Part shown: positions 1-8,227 of the stretch, one piece after another
Numbering within the stretch: the stretch's first letter is position 1
How the letters are laid out: each line of letters begins with the position of its first letter
From: Candidatus Amarolinea dominans
GTDB taxonomy: Bacteria; Chloroflexota; Anaerolineae; SSC4; Amarolineaceae
NCBI GenBank assembly: GCA_016719785.1
Contig: JADJYJ010000006.1
Location: forward strand, 62,001 to 126,000
Direction of reading: 5' to 3'
DNA: 64,000 nucleotides
Position numbers and translations under genes: made by a program
The notes under the pieces: generated by a model
Seen by the model: only the letters and a program-made list of their open reading frames with translations
What the model was told of the DNA's origin: nothing
Databases searched by the model: none

Positions 1-808
1 CCAGCCGCTTGAGCAGCGCGAGGGGCGCCCCGGGTTGCAGAGTCGCAGCGGCCGGTACGCGTGCCAGCACCACCTTGCAATTGGCCACGTTGCGCGCCGC
101 CTGGGTGAGGCGCTCGATTTCGGTCGGCGTTACAGGCGTGGAGGTCGCCAGGTCCAGCACCAGCCAGCGTACACCGCTGTTATCGGCCTGACGCCGCAAT
201 AGTTTCGCGAGGACTTCGGTCGGCGTCTCGAAGATCGCGTCATTGACCGTCACCACCGTCAGTCCGTTGGCGATGGAGGCAGCCGCATCGAAGGGGGTGC
301 GCTGACGTCGTTCTTCCAACACAAACTGGCGTAGAGCCAGCGCCTGCAACCAGATAGCGCCCACGGTCAGGGCGGCCCAGGTCACCAGAACGGGCGCGCC
401 TTCTCCCAGCAACTGCCAGGCCAGCGCCATCGCGGCCACGGTGGCGAGGGTGGCCAGACCGGCGGCTGCCAGGACGGCCACGCCCGAACCGAGAGCCACG
501 GCCGCCACAGCCGGGAGCGGCACATTGAACGCCAGCAGCAGCGGCGCCAGGGCAGGGCGATCATAGAGAGCAGCCAGCACGAGCAGAGCGGTCAACAGCA
601 GCGTGGTCAAAACGGCTGCGACCGGTTGTCTCTGACTAAGCCGTGGATAAAGCAACCAGAGGATGGCGACATCGGCGCTGAGCACGAGCAACGGTAGCCA
701 TCCCCACCCCTGCCAAAGTAGCAGCGCGGCGACGAGCAGATCGAAAATTAGCTTGGCCGATCGCAACAGGCCGATACGGCGAATCATCTCTTGACGCGAA
801 AAGAGCAT
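1..808 (-). CDS. Partial integral membrane protein, unknown function
   Basis: An open reading frame runs from ATG at 808 to the left edge of the window without a stop, giving at least 269 residues. The start is preceded by a purine-rich ribosome binding site (GGGAG). The first 160 or so residues hold about five to six hydrophobic segments rich in Leu and Ala. The remaining part is soluble, with alternating beta and alpha character (LTVVTVND, then VRWLVLDLAT), which loosely resembles a STAS-like fold. I cannot name the family. It is divergent from the NUDIX gene and has its own promoter at 848-876. The C-terminus lies outside the window. Confidence 0.7.
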   Translation of the reverse strand, partial: MLFSRQEMIRRIGLLRSAKLIFDLLVAALLLWQGWGWLPLLVLSADVAILWLLYPRLSQRQPVAAVLTTLLLTALLVLAALYDRPALAPLLLAFNVPLPAVAAVALGSGVAVLAAAGLATLATVAAMALAWQLLGEGAPVLVTWAALTVGAIWLQALALRQFVLEERRQRTPFDAAASIANGLTVVTVNDAIFETPTEVLAKLLRRQADNSGVRWLVLDLATSTPVTPTEIERLTQAARNVANCKVVLARVPAAATLQPGAPLALLKRL

Positions 809-847
809 AGCAACTCCCTGACCGAGCCTGGTAACAACGTACCCTGG

Positions 848-876
848 ATTATAACCGACAAACGACGACTGGGCAA
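848..876 (-). promoter_or_regulatory. Sigma70-type promoter of the partial membrane protein gene
   Basis: On the minus strand the sequence reads TTGCCC, a 17-base spacer, then TATAAT. The predicted transcription start lies about 30 bases upstream of the ATG at 808. Confidence 0.6.
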
Positions 877-955
877 CGCGCCCCACCGGGCGCAAGCGCA
901 GATGATTCAGCCAACTGGCCATGATAAAAACCTCGAAGCCTGAAAGTGCAATCGT

Positions 956-1690
956 ATGAACAAAGATGCCACTGCAACCGCTCCGGACGCTTCTCCGGGA
1001 AGCTACAATATCCGCCAGTACCGGCAGGTCTCCGTCACGGTGGACGTCATCCTGTTTCGTTTTGTTGACAACGATCTCAAAGTGCTCCTCATCAAGCGCA
1101 AGAACTGGCCTTTCGAGGATCACTGGGCCATTCCCGGCGGCTTCGTTGGCTACGATGAACCGCTGGAAGAGGCCGCCCTGCGCGAACTAGCCGAAGAGAC
1201 CAACGTCCGTGACGTGTACCTGGAGCAACTGTACACCTTCGGCGATCCCCTGCGTGACCCGCGCACGCGCGTGATCACCGTGGCCTATTTTGCCCTTCTC
1301 AGCGCCGAACAGGCCGCCCACATTCAGTTGCGCAGCGCCACCGACGCGTCCGCTGCCGCCTGGTGGTCCATCTACAACCAACCCCCGCTGGCGTTCGATC
1401 ATGCCAAGATCCTTGAATATGCCTTGCGTCGCCTGCGCTGGAAGCTCGAGTACACCGCGCTCGGCTTCATGCTGCTGCCCAAAGCCTTCACGCTCAGTGA
1501 ATTGCAGGCCGCCTACGAGATCATCCTGGGCGAGGGCCTGGACAAACGCAATTTCCGCCGCAAGATCCTGGCCGCCGACGTGCTTGAAGAAACAGGTGGC
1601 ACCAACGAAGGGCCTGGCCGGCCCGCGCGCCTCTATCGCTTCAGCGCACAGGCCATCGAGATGGAGCAGGCCCGCCGCCGTTTCCCGTGA
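956..1690 (+). CDS. NUDIX hydrolase with C-terminal winged helix (NrtR-type)
   Basis: A 244-residue protein. The NUDIX box occupies about residues 62-84 (GFVGYDE...RELAEETNV) and keeps the metal-binding REUxEE core, although the usual Gly near its end is Asn. The C-terminal part (about 165-240, with FTLSELQAAYEIILGE and NFRRKI) matches the winged-helix domain of NrtR-like proteins, in which the NUDIX domain senses or hydrolyses ADP-ribose-type ligands and the helix domain binds DNA. In characterised members these regulate NAD or sugar metabolism, but no such genes adjoin it, so the target is unknown. It could be a regulator or an ADP-ribose pyrophosphatase. A terminator follows at 1770. Confidence 0.85.
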   Translation: MNKDATATAPDASPGSYNIRQYRQVSVTVDVILFRFVDNDLKVLLIKRKNWPFEDHWAIPGGFVGYDEPLEEAALRELAEETNVRDVYLEQLYTFGDPLRDPRTRVITVAYFALLSAEQAAHIQLRSATDASAAAWWSIYNQPPLAFDHAKILEYALRRLRWKLEYTALGFMLLPKAFTLSELQAAYEIILGEGLDKRNFRRKILAADVLEETGGTNEGPGRPARLYRFSAQAIEMEQARRRFP

Positions 1691-1769
1691 TGACCGCTGC
1701 CGTGGCGCGTTTGACAATTCCACACGTCTGAGATACAATTAGTGTCATAGATACACAAATCAATCTGAC

Positions 1770-1790
1770 CCAGCTTTTGCTGGTTTTTTT
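1770..1790 (+). terminator. Rho-independent terminator after the NUDIX gene
   Basis: A short stem CCAGC / GCTGG with a TTTT loop is followed directly by seven T residues. Confidence 0.65.
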
Positions 1791-1905
1791 CTCATGAGTC
1801 TTCGTGTTAATTTGACACAAAAGGAACGGTTTAGGGTATGACCCATCACCCATGTAACGCATCGGTCAATCGGCCGGTTACGGCGCACGCGCAGGAGGTA
1901 CTCAT

Positions 1906-2124
1906 ATGCCAACGACCCTGATCTTGACCATTCTCGTGGCCCTGTTGCTCATCCAGGTGGCTCGCCAGCAGTTGCATCTGTGGGCCGATCGGCAGGTCAT
2001 CGCCGCGCTGCAAAGGCACAAACTGGAGGCTGACCTCAAGTCCAGGAAAGCCGCGCTGCCGTTGGCCGATGCGGCCGCCTGGAGCCTCTTGATCGCCGCC
2101 CTACTCTGGGCGCTGCGCGGCTGA
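1906..2124 (+). CDS. Small membrane protein, unknown function
   Basis: A 72-residue protein with an excellent ribosome binding site (GCAGGAGG, 7 bases before the ATG), which is the main reason to accept it. The N-terminus (about 4-20, LILTILVALLLIQVA) is a membrane helix. A short charged stretch follows (RHKLEADLKSRKAALP), then a second hydrophobic segment at about 57-71 (AAWSLLIAALLWALRG). It stands alone between a terminator and the promoter of the response-regulator gene. No family was recognised. Confidence 0.6.
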   Translation: MPTTLILTILVALLLIQVARQQLHLWADRQVIAALQRHKLEADLKSRKAALPLADAAAWSLLIAALLWALRG

Positions 2125-2214
2125 CAGGGCAAGCTCATGACGGCAGATTGACCGCGCCGGCGGCCAATCTGCCGCCCGACTCCGATGTGCGTGGTATTTG
2201 GAGTTGCGGCCTGC

Positions 2215-2243
2215 TTGGTAGAACGGCCATTTTCGATTATAAT
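2215..2243 (+). promoter_or_regulatory. Promoter of the response regulator operon
   Basis: TTGGTA, a 17-base spacer and TATAAT lie 56 bases upstream of the regulator ATG at 2299. Confidence 0.65.
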
Positions 2244-2298
2244 GCTGCCAGTCTTTGGCCCGCTGTTGGGCCATGCAGCCTGATGCACGGAGGATTTC

Positions 2299-2994
2299 AT
2301 GCGCATCCTGGTCGTTGATGATGATGCACCCAGTGTCAAGATGATCTCGTTCCTACTGCGCGAAGAGGGATACACCGTGCTCACCGCGTCCAATGGCCCC
2401 GCGGCACTGGACATTGTCGAGCGCGAGGCGCCTGACCTGGTCATCCTCGATGTCATGATGCCGCACATGGACGGCCTGGAAGTTTGCCGGCGCATCCGGC
2501 GCACGATGCAAGTGCCTATCCTGATCCTGTCCGCCAAGGGCGAAACGGCCGATCGCGTGGTAGGCCTTGACGTGGGCGCGGATGATTACCTGTCCAAGCC
2601 CTTCGACCCGACCGAGCTTCTGGCTCGCGTGCGCGCCGTACTGCGCCGAGCCGAGGCTTTTGGCTTTGGTGACGGTGACGCCGGTTTTCTCACCGTGGGC
2701 AATTTCCGGCTCGATCCGGTGGGCAACAAGGTGTTCATGCCCAGCGGCAAGATCGCCGAACTGACCCCCATCGAGTTCCGCCTGCTGCACTACCTGGTGC
2801 GCAACGCCGGCCGCATTCTCAGTCACGACCAGGTGTTGGACAATGTCTGGGGTTATGGCTACGACGGCTACGCCAATCAGATTGCGGTTTACATGCGCCG
2901 CTTGCGCAGCAAAATCGAAGTGGATCCCAACAATCCAACCTGTCTGCTCACCGTGCGCGGGCTTGGCTACAAATTTGACGCAGAGACCGCCTGA
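2299..2994 (+). CDS. OmpR/PhoB-family response regulator
   Basis: A 231-residue two-domain transcription factor. The receiver domain (about 1-120) has the acidic pocket DDD at 7-9, the phosphoacceptor Asp51 in VILDVMMP, and Lys100 in YLSKPFDP. The C-terminal winged helix (about 130-230) shows the family motifs LTPIEFRLLHYLVRNAGRI and VYMRRLRSKIE...TVRGLGYKF. The start follows an AGGAGG-like site (CGGAGG). No histidine kinase is encoded nearby, so its partner is elsewhere. The methyltransferase begins 11 bases after its stop, suggesting one transcript. Confidence 0.95.
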   Translation: MRILVVDDDAPSVKMISFLLREEGYTVLTASNGPAALDIVEREAPDLVILDVMMPHMDGLEVCRRIRRTMQVPILILSAKGETADRVVGLDVGADDYLSKPFDPTELLARVRAVLRRAEAFGFGDGDAGFLTVGNFRLDPVGNKVFMPSGKIAELTPIEFRLLHYLVRNAGRILSHDQVLDNVWGYGYDGYANQIAVYMRRLRSKIEVDPNNPTCLLTVRGLGYKFDAETA

Positions 2995-3005
2995 GAGGTG
3001 ATCCG

Positions 3006-3851
3006 ATGCAGAACGCACTGACCGTGACGCAACCGATCTCCCGTCGCGCCCAATTGAGAACCCTGTGGAAAGTGCTCAGGCTGTTGGCACAAGATCCGCG
3101 GCGTTTGGGCAATTTGATTGACCATCGCGCCGAAGAACGCTCCTACGTCACGCAGACTTACGGCCTGGGTGATGGCCTGCCGACGGTGGACCTGCTCGAT
3201 CTGCTGCCCGGTTTCGAGGAGACCGTGGAACCGGTTAGTTTCCTGGAAGGCACCTCCCTCCTGACCGACCTGGCCCTGCTCAAGGCGTTGGCGCGGCGCT
3301 TCCCCCAATGTCGTTACCTGGAGATCGGCGCCTGGCGCGGCGAGAGCGTGGCCAATGTGGCGTCGGTAGCGGCCGCCTGTGTCTCGATCAGCCTGTCGGC
3401 GGACGAAATGCGGCAGAGCGGCTATCACCAGGAGTTGATTGCAGCCCACGGCTTCTACTCCAAAAGCCTGCCCAACATCACCCACATCGGGCACGACTCG
3501 CGCACGTTCGATTACGCCAGCCTGCCGGAGAAATTCGACCTGATCTTTGTGGATGGCGACCACACCCATGATAGTGTGCGCATTGACACCCAAAACGCCT
3601 TCAAGATGCTGCGCGGCCCTGACGCCATGATTGTCTGGCATGACTACGGCCATACCCGTTACAGCATCCAATGGCACATCCTGGCCGGCATTCTGGATGG
3701 CTGCCCGCCCGCGCAGCGTCCCCATCTCTATCATGTCTCCAACACCCTGTGCGCCATCTATTCCCCGCAGCCGCTGCCGGCCGCCATCGTGCAGACCCCG
3801 CAGATTCCCACTAAAACCTTTCGCGTCAGCCTTTCTGCCATCCGCACCTGA
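3006..3851 (+). CDS. Class I SAM-dependent methyltransferase
   Basis: A 281-residue protein. The SAM-binding motif I is at about 101-110 (YLEIGAWRGES), and the acidic strand and motif IV-like segment are at about 175-190 (FDLIFVDGDHTHDSV), followed by AMIVWHDYGH. This matches the Methyltransf_24 group, whose substrates are varied, often sugars or polyketides. The first 90 residues form a helical N-terminal extension. It has a good ribosome binding site (GAGAGGTGA) and probably shares a transcript with the response regulator. Its 3' end overlaps the edge of an RHS remnant on the other strand. The substrate is unknown. Confidence 0.85.
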   Translation: MQNALTVTQPISRRAQLRTLWKVLRLLAQDPRRLGNLIDHRAEERSYVTQTYGLGDGLPTVDLLDLLPGFEETVEPVSFLEGTSLLTDLALLKALARRFPQCRYLEIGAWRGESVANVASVAAACVSISLSADEMRQSGYHQELIAAHGFYSKSLPNITHIGHDSRTFDYASLPEKFDLIFVDGDHTHDSVRIDTQNAFKMLRGPDAMIVWHDYGHTRYSIQWHILAGILDGCPPAQRPHLYHVSNTLCAIYSPQPLPAAIVQTPQIPTKTFRVSLSAIRT

Positions 3852-4530
3852 CGTCAGCACCGTGCTGCCGAGATGATCGGTCGCCAGCCAGCGCACCACC
3901 CCGTTGACCCGCAGCGCAATGCGCTGACCGCCGGCCTGGTAGTACTTCGTGATCGTCGTGCTGCTGCCGCTCGTCATCTTCTCGTAAATCGCCCCCACGT
4001 ACACCGTCGTGCTGCTCCCCATCACCGCCTTCGCCCGGTTGCCGTCCGCGTCATAGGTGTAGCCAGGCGCCGTGCTTCCCTGCTTCACCTGCTGCACGCC
4101 GGTTCTCCGCATCATAGACCAGCGTGTAGGTCACGCCGCCCACCGTGCGCCCGGCTTTCTTTGCCACGAATTACACGAATTTTCACGAATTTCAGGGGCT
4201 TTTCGTGTCAATTTGTGCAATTCGTGGCAAAAATCCGCCCGGCTTTCTCTGCCACGAATTTCACTAATTTGCACGAATTCCAGGGTCTTTTCGTGTCAAT
4301 TTGTGCAATTCGTGGCAAAGATCCGCCCAGCTTTCTCTGCCACGAATTTCACTAATTTGCGCGAATTCCAGGGTCTTTTCGTGTCAATTCGTGCAATTCG
4401 TGGCCGAAAACCGGGCCGATGGTCTCCTTGACCCGGTTGCCGTCCCCGTCGTACACATAGCTGGCCGTGACGCCGCCGGTCATCGCAGTCAGCCGGTTGT
4501 CTGCACTACAGACCAGCGTGATGTATGATG
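3838..4530 (-). pseudogene. Decayed RHS/YD-repeat gene remnant
   Basis: Minus-strand translation gives typical RHS repeats in more than one frame: SYVYDGDGNRVKETIG near 4500-4410, TVGGVTYTLVYDAENR near 4150-4100, then GYTYDADGNRAKAV and WLATDHLGSTVLTSGADG down to 3838. The stretch lacks both a start and the toxin tail, shifts frame near 4100, and is interrupted by three palindromic repeats at 4163-4404. The RHS similarity stops where the methyltransferase stop codon lies. It is the leftover of a large RHS shell protein, not a working gene. Confidence 0.8.
4163..4404. repeat. Three tandem 66-bp palindromic elements (88-bp period)
   Basis: Copies lie at 4163-4228, 4251-4316 and 4339-4404. Each begins GCCACGAATT and ends AATTCGTGGC, so each can fold into a hairpin with arms of about 19 bases. 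The copies are separated by 22-base spacers of related sequence. They sit inside the RHS remnant. A fourth copy is at 54878-54943. Confidence 0.9.
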
Positions 4531-4561
4531 AGGGCGCACCTCGCTGTAAGCGTAGCGATCA

Positions 4562-5053
4562 CTAATCATCACCTATTGTGCCGGTCATGCGCCAGACAAC
4601 ATCGTTATCCAAAAAAAAGATCACCATAGGGAATACTCGATCACCTTTAAGATCGTAGCTGCAGACGTAATAGGTCAGTTCCGAACTTGGCTCATAAGTG
4701 GGTGGTTCACATCCATACTCATAACGCCCTAGTTTGGCTTTGACGTCATCACGCGTGGATACCCCGCGTTCGAATGTCGAAAGAATAATCGGGAAGAAAT
4801 CAGGAGCATACACGGGCCGATCTTGTGTGCATAAACGGTTGTCCTTGATCTCGAAGTTCATACAGATATCCTGGATCGTTTCCGAGTCCAGGGGCGTGGT
4901 GTATTTCGACAAGTCTGGTTTTCGCAACCTGGCGATCGAAATCGGTAGGGTGCATCCGCATGAGATCGCCAGCAACAATGCCAGGTTGACGATGAATAAA
5001 CGCCTGCTCATGCCGTTCACTGTGGTTTCGCCAGCAGCCATCTGCTTGTTCAT
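4562..5053 (-). CDS. Putative lipoprotein with BamE/SmpA-like domain
   Basis: A 163-residue protein. After a charged start, residues about 18-34 form a hydrophobic signal ending at a lipobox-like LLAISCGC, so it is probably a lipoprotein. The C-terminal part (about 95-163) has the pattern GVSTRDDVKAKLG ... LTYYVCSYDL ... VIFFLDNDVVWRM, which resembles the small BamE/SmpA/OmlA beta fold. That resemblance is inferred by eye. ATG 5053 is preceded by GAGG. An internal Met at residue 15 would give a more usual signal peptide but has no ribosome binding site. It lies directly upstream of the RHS remnant on the same strand, so an RHS-associated accessory role is possible but unproven. Confidence 0.6.
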   Translation of the reverse strand: MNKQMAAGETTVNGMSRRLFIVNLALLLAISCGCTLPISIARLRKPDLSKYTTPLDSETIQDICMNFEIKDNRLCTQDRPVYAPDFFPIILSTFERGVSTRDDVKAKLGRYEYGCEPPTYEPSSELTYYVCSYDLKGDRVFPMVIFFLDNDVVWRMTGTIGDD

Positions 5054-5253
5054 GGTGAACCTCGCAATTTTCCGTAGTTCGCTTCCATCTGCTGAAGCCT
5101 ACCGCGGCTGCCAGGGCCCAGTGGGCCGAGATCTCGTCTGAGTGTGTCACCCAACTCCGCAGGGGATGTAATCAGGCCATAGGTAATCTGGTAACCGATC
5201 AATACCACCAGCCCGCGCAGGTCGCGGTCGGCCAGGGTGTTGGTGATGACCAC
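5050..5253 (-). CDS. Short ORF overlapping the lipoprotein start, uncertain
   Basis: A 67-codon frame from GTG at 5253 whose stop overlaps the lipoprotein start as ATGA, an arrangement typical of translational coupling. The frame stays open only about 20 codons further upstream. The product (LVVLIGYQITYGLITSPAELGDTL) matches nothing I know. It may be the 3' remnant of a larger gene. Confidence 0.25.
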   Translation of the reverse strand: MVITNTLADRDLRGLVVLIGYQITYGLITSPAELGDTLRRDLGPLGPGSRGRLQQMEANYGKLRGSP

Positions 5254-5596
5254 GGTGAATTTAGCTGCAAACCACCAGCAGATGGACGACCAGCAGCGGA
5301 CGCGCCGTCAGTCGCGAGACAGGAAGGTGTGGTGAAGATAGAAAAGAGAAAGTAGAAGAGCGACGTAACATAACAACGGACTCCTTTCGTGCAGCAATCG
5401 AAACGGATGGGGTCAGGGACATTTTCCTGACTGCTGTAAGGAGGTCGCGGGCGGGAGAGAGAGAACTCTCGCCAGGGACTTCCGGCGGCGGGGGGCGACT
5501 CGGAAGGCGGGGGAACAGAGTTGTTGACTGGTCATAGCATACCACGCGCGCGGCGATCTGTCAAGAGGCAAAATTTGGGGGCAGTTACCAGTAAAC
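5254..5596. other. Non-coding stretch before the amino-acid importer operon
   Basis: No convincing coding frame on either strand. Only short frames of skewed composition are present. Confidence 0.5.
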
Positions 5597-5624
5597 TTGA
5601 CTTTTAGTTTCATGTCTCTATAAT
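5597..5624 (+). promoter_or_regulatory. Promoter of the aap-type operon
   Basis: TTGACT, a 16-base spacer and TATAAT. The predicted leader is about 147 bases long and contains a doubled TTTCCCCCTCAAG motif at about 5667-5693. Confidence 0.7.
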
Positions 5625-5777
5625 TCACCCATCCTTTTCCCCTGCCCCAAGATGAAACCGAATGCGTTTCCCCCTCAAGTTTCCCCCTCAAGAAAGGAGA
5701 TGGCTGCGCGCACAACGTCTGGTCCCATGTCTCGCTTGAACCTTTGCGAACCTATTTACCCTCACGGAGGAGAACCG

Positions 5778-6956
5778 ATGTCTCGTAAACTCATTCCTGT
5801 TCTGTTGGTCCTGGCTATTTTGCTCACCGCATGCAGCAACCCGAGCACTCCCCAAACGGTCGAAGTCACGCGTGTCGTCGAAGTGACACGCATGGTCGAA
5901 GTGACGCGCGTGGTCGAAGCTCCCGCGCAGCCCGCGGCAACCGTGGCGCCGGCAACCCCGGCCCCGGCGCCTCCGGCGCCCCAGGCGCCCGGCTTCGGTG
6001 AAACACTCAAGAAGGTCACCGCGCGTGGCAAGTTGATCTGTGGCGTCAACTCGCAGGTGCCCGGCTTTGGCTTCGTGGATTCGTCTGGCGCCTATGCCGG
6101 CTTCGATGTTGACTTCTGCAAGGCCCTGGCCGCCGCCATCTTCAACGATGTTAGCAAGATCGAGTATCGCCCGGTGACCGCCGAGCAGCGCTTCCCGGCC
6201 CTGCAGAGCGGTGAGATTGATGTGCTCATCCGCAATACCACCTGGACGCTCGTGCGCGACACCGACAACGGCGGTAACTTCGTTGCCACCACCTTCTACG
6301 ACGGCCAGGGCATGATGGTGCCCAAGAGCCTCAACGCCACCAAGCTGGAAGACCTCGCCAGCGGCACCATTTGTGTCCAGAAGGGTACCACCACCGAGCT
6401 CAACCTGGCCGACCAAATGACGGCACGTAAGATCCAGTACACACCGGCCGTCTTCGACGATGCCAATTCGACCTTTGCCGCCTACGCCGAAGGCCGCTGT
6501 GATGCCGTCACCACCGACAAGTCCGGCCTCATTTCCCGGCGCTCGGTCCTGGCCAACCCCGACGACAATGTCATCCTTGATGTCACGATGTCCAAGGAGC
6601 CGCTCGGCCCCATGGTGCGCCAGGGCGACGACCAGTGGTTCGACATCGTCAAGTGGACGGTCTTTGCCACGATCGCCGGCGAGGAGTTTGGCGTCACTAC
6701 CGCCAATGTGACCGACATGGCAGCCAACCCGAAGACGCCGGAGATGCGGCGCTTGTTGGGCGCGGACGAAAAGGTTGACCTGGGCGCCAAACTCGGTCTC
6801 AGCAAAGATTGGGCGGTCAATGTCATCAAGGCCGTGGGCAACTACGGCGAGATCTACGATCGCAATCTTGGCCCTGCGACTAAGACAGCCATTCCCCGTG
6901 GCTTGAACAGTCTGTACGCCAACGGTGGTCTGCTCTACAGCCCGCCGTTCCGTTGA
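5778..6956 (+). CDS. aapJ: General L-amino-acid ABC transporter, substrate-binding lipoprotein
   Basis: A 392-residue periplasmic-binding-type protein. I place the start at 5778, not at the upstream ATG 5652, because of the ribosome binding site GGAGGAGAACCG and a clean lipoprotein signal (LVLAILLTAC) right after it. Residues about 25-75 are a Thr/Val/Ala/Pro linker with three VEVTRxV repeats, common in Chloroflexota binding lipoproteins. The rest follows AapJ-type proteins: GKLICGVNSQVPGFG, GFDVDFCKALAAAIF, DVLIRNTTWT, GTICVQKGTTTE, and a C-terminal NYGEIYDRNLG. It delivers amino acids to the AapQ/AapM channel encoded downstream. Confidence 0.92.
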   Translation: MSRKLIPVLLVLAILLTACSNPSTPQTVEVTRVVEVTRMVEVTRVVEAPAQPAATVAPATPAPAPPAPQAPGFGETLKKVTARGKLICGVNSQVPGFGFVDSSGAYAGFDVDFCKALAAAIFNDVSKIEYRPVTAEQRFPALQSGEIDVLIRNTTWTLVRDTDNGGNFVATTFYDGQGMMVPKSLNATKLEDLASGTICVQKGTTTELNLADQMTARKIQYTPAVFDDANSTFAAYAEGRCDAVTTDKSGLISRRSVLANPDDNVILDVTMSKEPLGPMVRQGDDQWFDIVKWTVFATIAGEEFGVTTANVTDMAANPKTPEMRRLLGADEKVDLGAKLGLSKDWAVNVIKAVGNYGEIYDRNLGPATKTAIPRGLNSLYANGGLLYSPPFR

Positions 6957-6972
6957 TTCCCGACCCACTCTG

Positions 6973-7014
6973 CCAGGAGCAGATGGCCGACTGGTCATCT
7001 GCTCCTGGCTTTTT
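6973..7014 (+). terminator. Hairpin between binding protein and permeases
   Basis: A perfect 13-bp stem (CCAGGAGCAGATG / CATCTGCTCCTGG) with a 10-base loop is followed by CTTTTT. It probably ends part of the transcription, so that the binding protein is made in excess over the membrane parts. It may also protect the mRNA 3' end. Confidence 0.75.
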
Positions 7015-7033
7015 CCACACACGGTGAACCGTC

Positions 7034-8224
7034 ATGTCCGCTCAACCATCGCCTGGCCGCCCGGCTCTCAGTCGCTCGTTTTGGCGCGATGAGCGCTTTC
7101 TCAAGGTTGCCACCCAAGTTCTGGTGGTGGTCATCATCGCCGGCTTCGCTTTCCTTCTGGCGCGCAACATGGTCGCATCCTTGCGCAAGCAGGGCATCGC
7201 CCTCGGCTTCAACTTTCTGAGCGATTCCGCCGGCTTCGACATCGGCGAGATGCTGATCACCTACACCAACACCGACACCTTTGGCCGTGCCCTGCAGGTT
7301 GGCCTGCTCAACACGCTGGTGATCTGTGCGGTCGGCGTCCTGCTCGCCACCGTGCTTGGCATCCTCGTGGGCCTGGCTCGCCTATCCGAAAACTTCCTCG
7401 TCAATCGCATGGCGCGCCTCTTCGTCGAAGCCATGCGCAATGTGCCGCTGCTTGTTCTGCTGATTTTCATCTACTCCGCTTTCTTTCTCAAACTGCCCCG
7501 CGTCCGTCAGGCCATCGAGTTGCCGGGACCGATCTTTCTTAGCAATCGCGGGGTGTCCATGCCCTGGGGAATTCCCACCGCATCGGCGCGTCTCTATCTG
7601 CTCATGCTGGCTCTGGCCGTTGTTGGTGCCATCGTCACCGCGCTGATGGTCCGCCAGCGCAGCCGCCGCCTGGACCGTCCGCAGCCGGTTTTCTCTCTCA
7701 GTCTGCTCGCCTTCGTCGTGATCGCCGTCCTCGGCTGGTTTGTCATGCCTCAGTCACCCCTGCGCCTTGATCTTCCGGCCGTCCAGGGCCTCAACTTCAG
7801 CGGCGGCCGCGTCTTCACCCCCGAATTTCTCGCCCTCCTCTTGGGCCTGGTCATCTACACGGCCGCCTTCATCGGCGAAATCGTGCGCGCCGGCATCCAG
7901 GCCGTCTCCAAAGGGCAACGTGAAGCCGCCAGCGCCCTGGGCCTGACTGGCAACCAGATTCTGCGCCTGATTATCTTCCCCCAGGCGCTGCGCGTCATCA
8001 TCCCGCCGCTCACCAGTCAATATCTCAACTTGATCAAGAACTCAACCCTGGGCGTCGCCATCGGCTACCCCGACTTATTTGCCATCTCAGGCACCGTCAT
8101 CAATCAAACCGGTCGCGCCGTCGAAATGATCGCCATCATCATGGGCCTTTACCTGGCGGCGAGCCTGCTGACAGCCGCGGCCATGAACTGGTATAACCAA
8201 CGTGTACGCCTGGTGGAGCGCTGA
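7034..8224 (+). CDS. aapQ: Amino-acid ABC transporter permease AapQ-type
   Basis: A 396-residue membrane protein with about eight hydrophobic segments. The first is at about 22-42 (VATQVLVVVIIAGFAFLLA). The typical long AapQ N-terminal region follows (GFNFLSDSAGFDIGEMLITY). The permease core carries NVPLLVLLIFIYSAFF and the cytoplasmic EAA loop at about 295-320 (EIVRAGIQAVSKGQREAASALGLTG) that docks on the ATPase. Its long form, with an insert between membrane segments, matches AapQ rather than the shorter GlnP. The stop is three bases before the aapM start. Confidence 0.92.
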   Translation: MSAQPSPGRPALSRSFWRDERFLKVATQVLVVVIIAGFAFLLARNMVASLRKQGIALGFNFLSDSAGFDIGEMLITYTNTDTFGRALQVGLLNTLVICAVGVLLATVLGILVGLARLSENFLVNRMARLFVEAMRNVPLLVLLIFIYSAFFLKLPRVRQAIELPGPIFLSNRGVSMPWGIPTASARLYLLMLALAVVGAIVTALMVRQRSRRLDRPQPVFSLSLLAFVVIAVLGWFVMPQSPLRLDLPAVQGLNFSGGRVFTPEFLALLLGLVIYTAAFIGEIVRAGIQAVSKGQREAASALGLTGNQILRLIIFPQALRVIIPPLTSQYLNLIKNSTLGVAIGYPDLFAISGTVINQTGRAVEMIAIIMGLYLAASLLTAAAMNWYNQRVRLVER

Positions 8225-8227
8225 ACC

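Noticed and set aside
4163..4404. CRISPR-like repeat-spacer array
   Set aside because: The spacers are nearly identical to each other, the repeats are 66 bases long and palindromic, and no cas genes are present.
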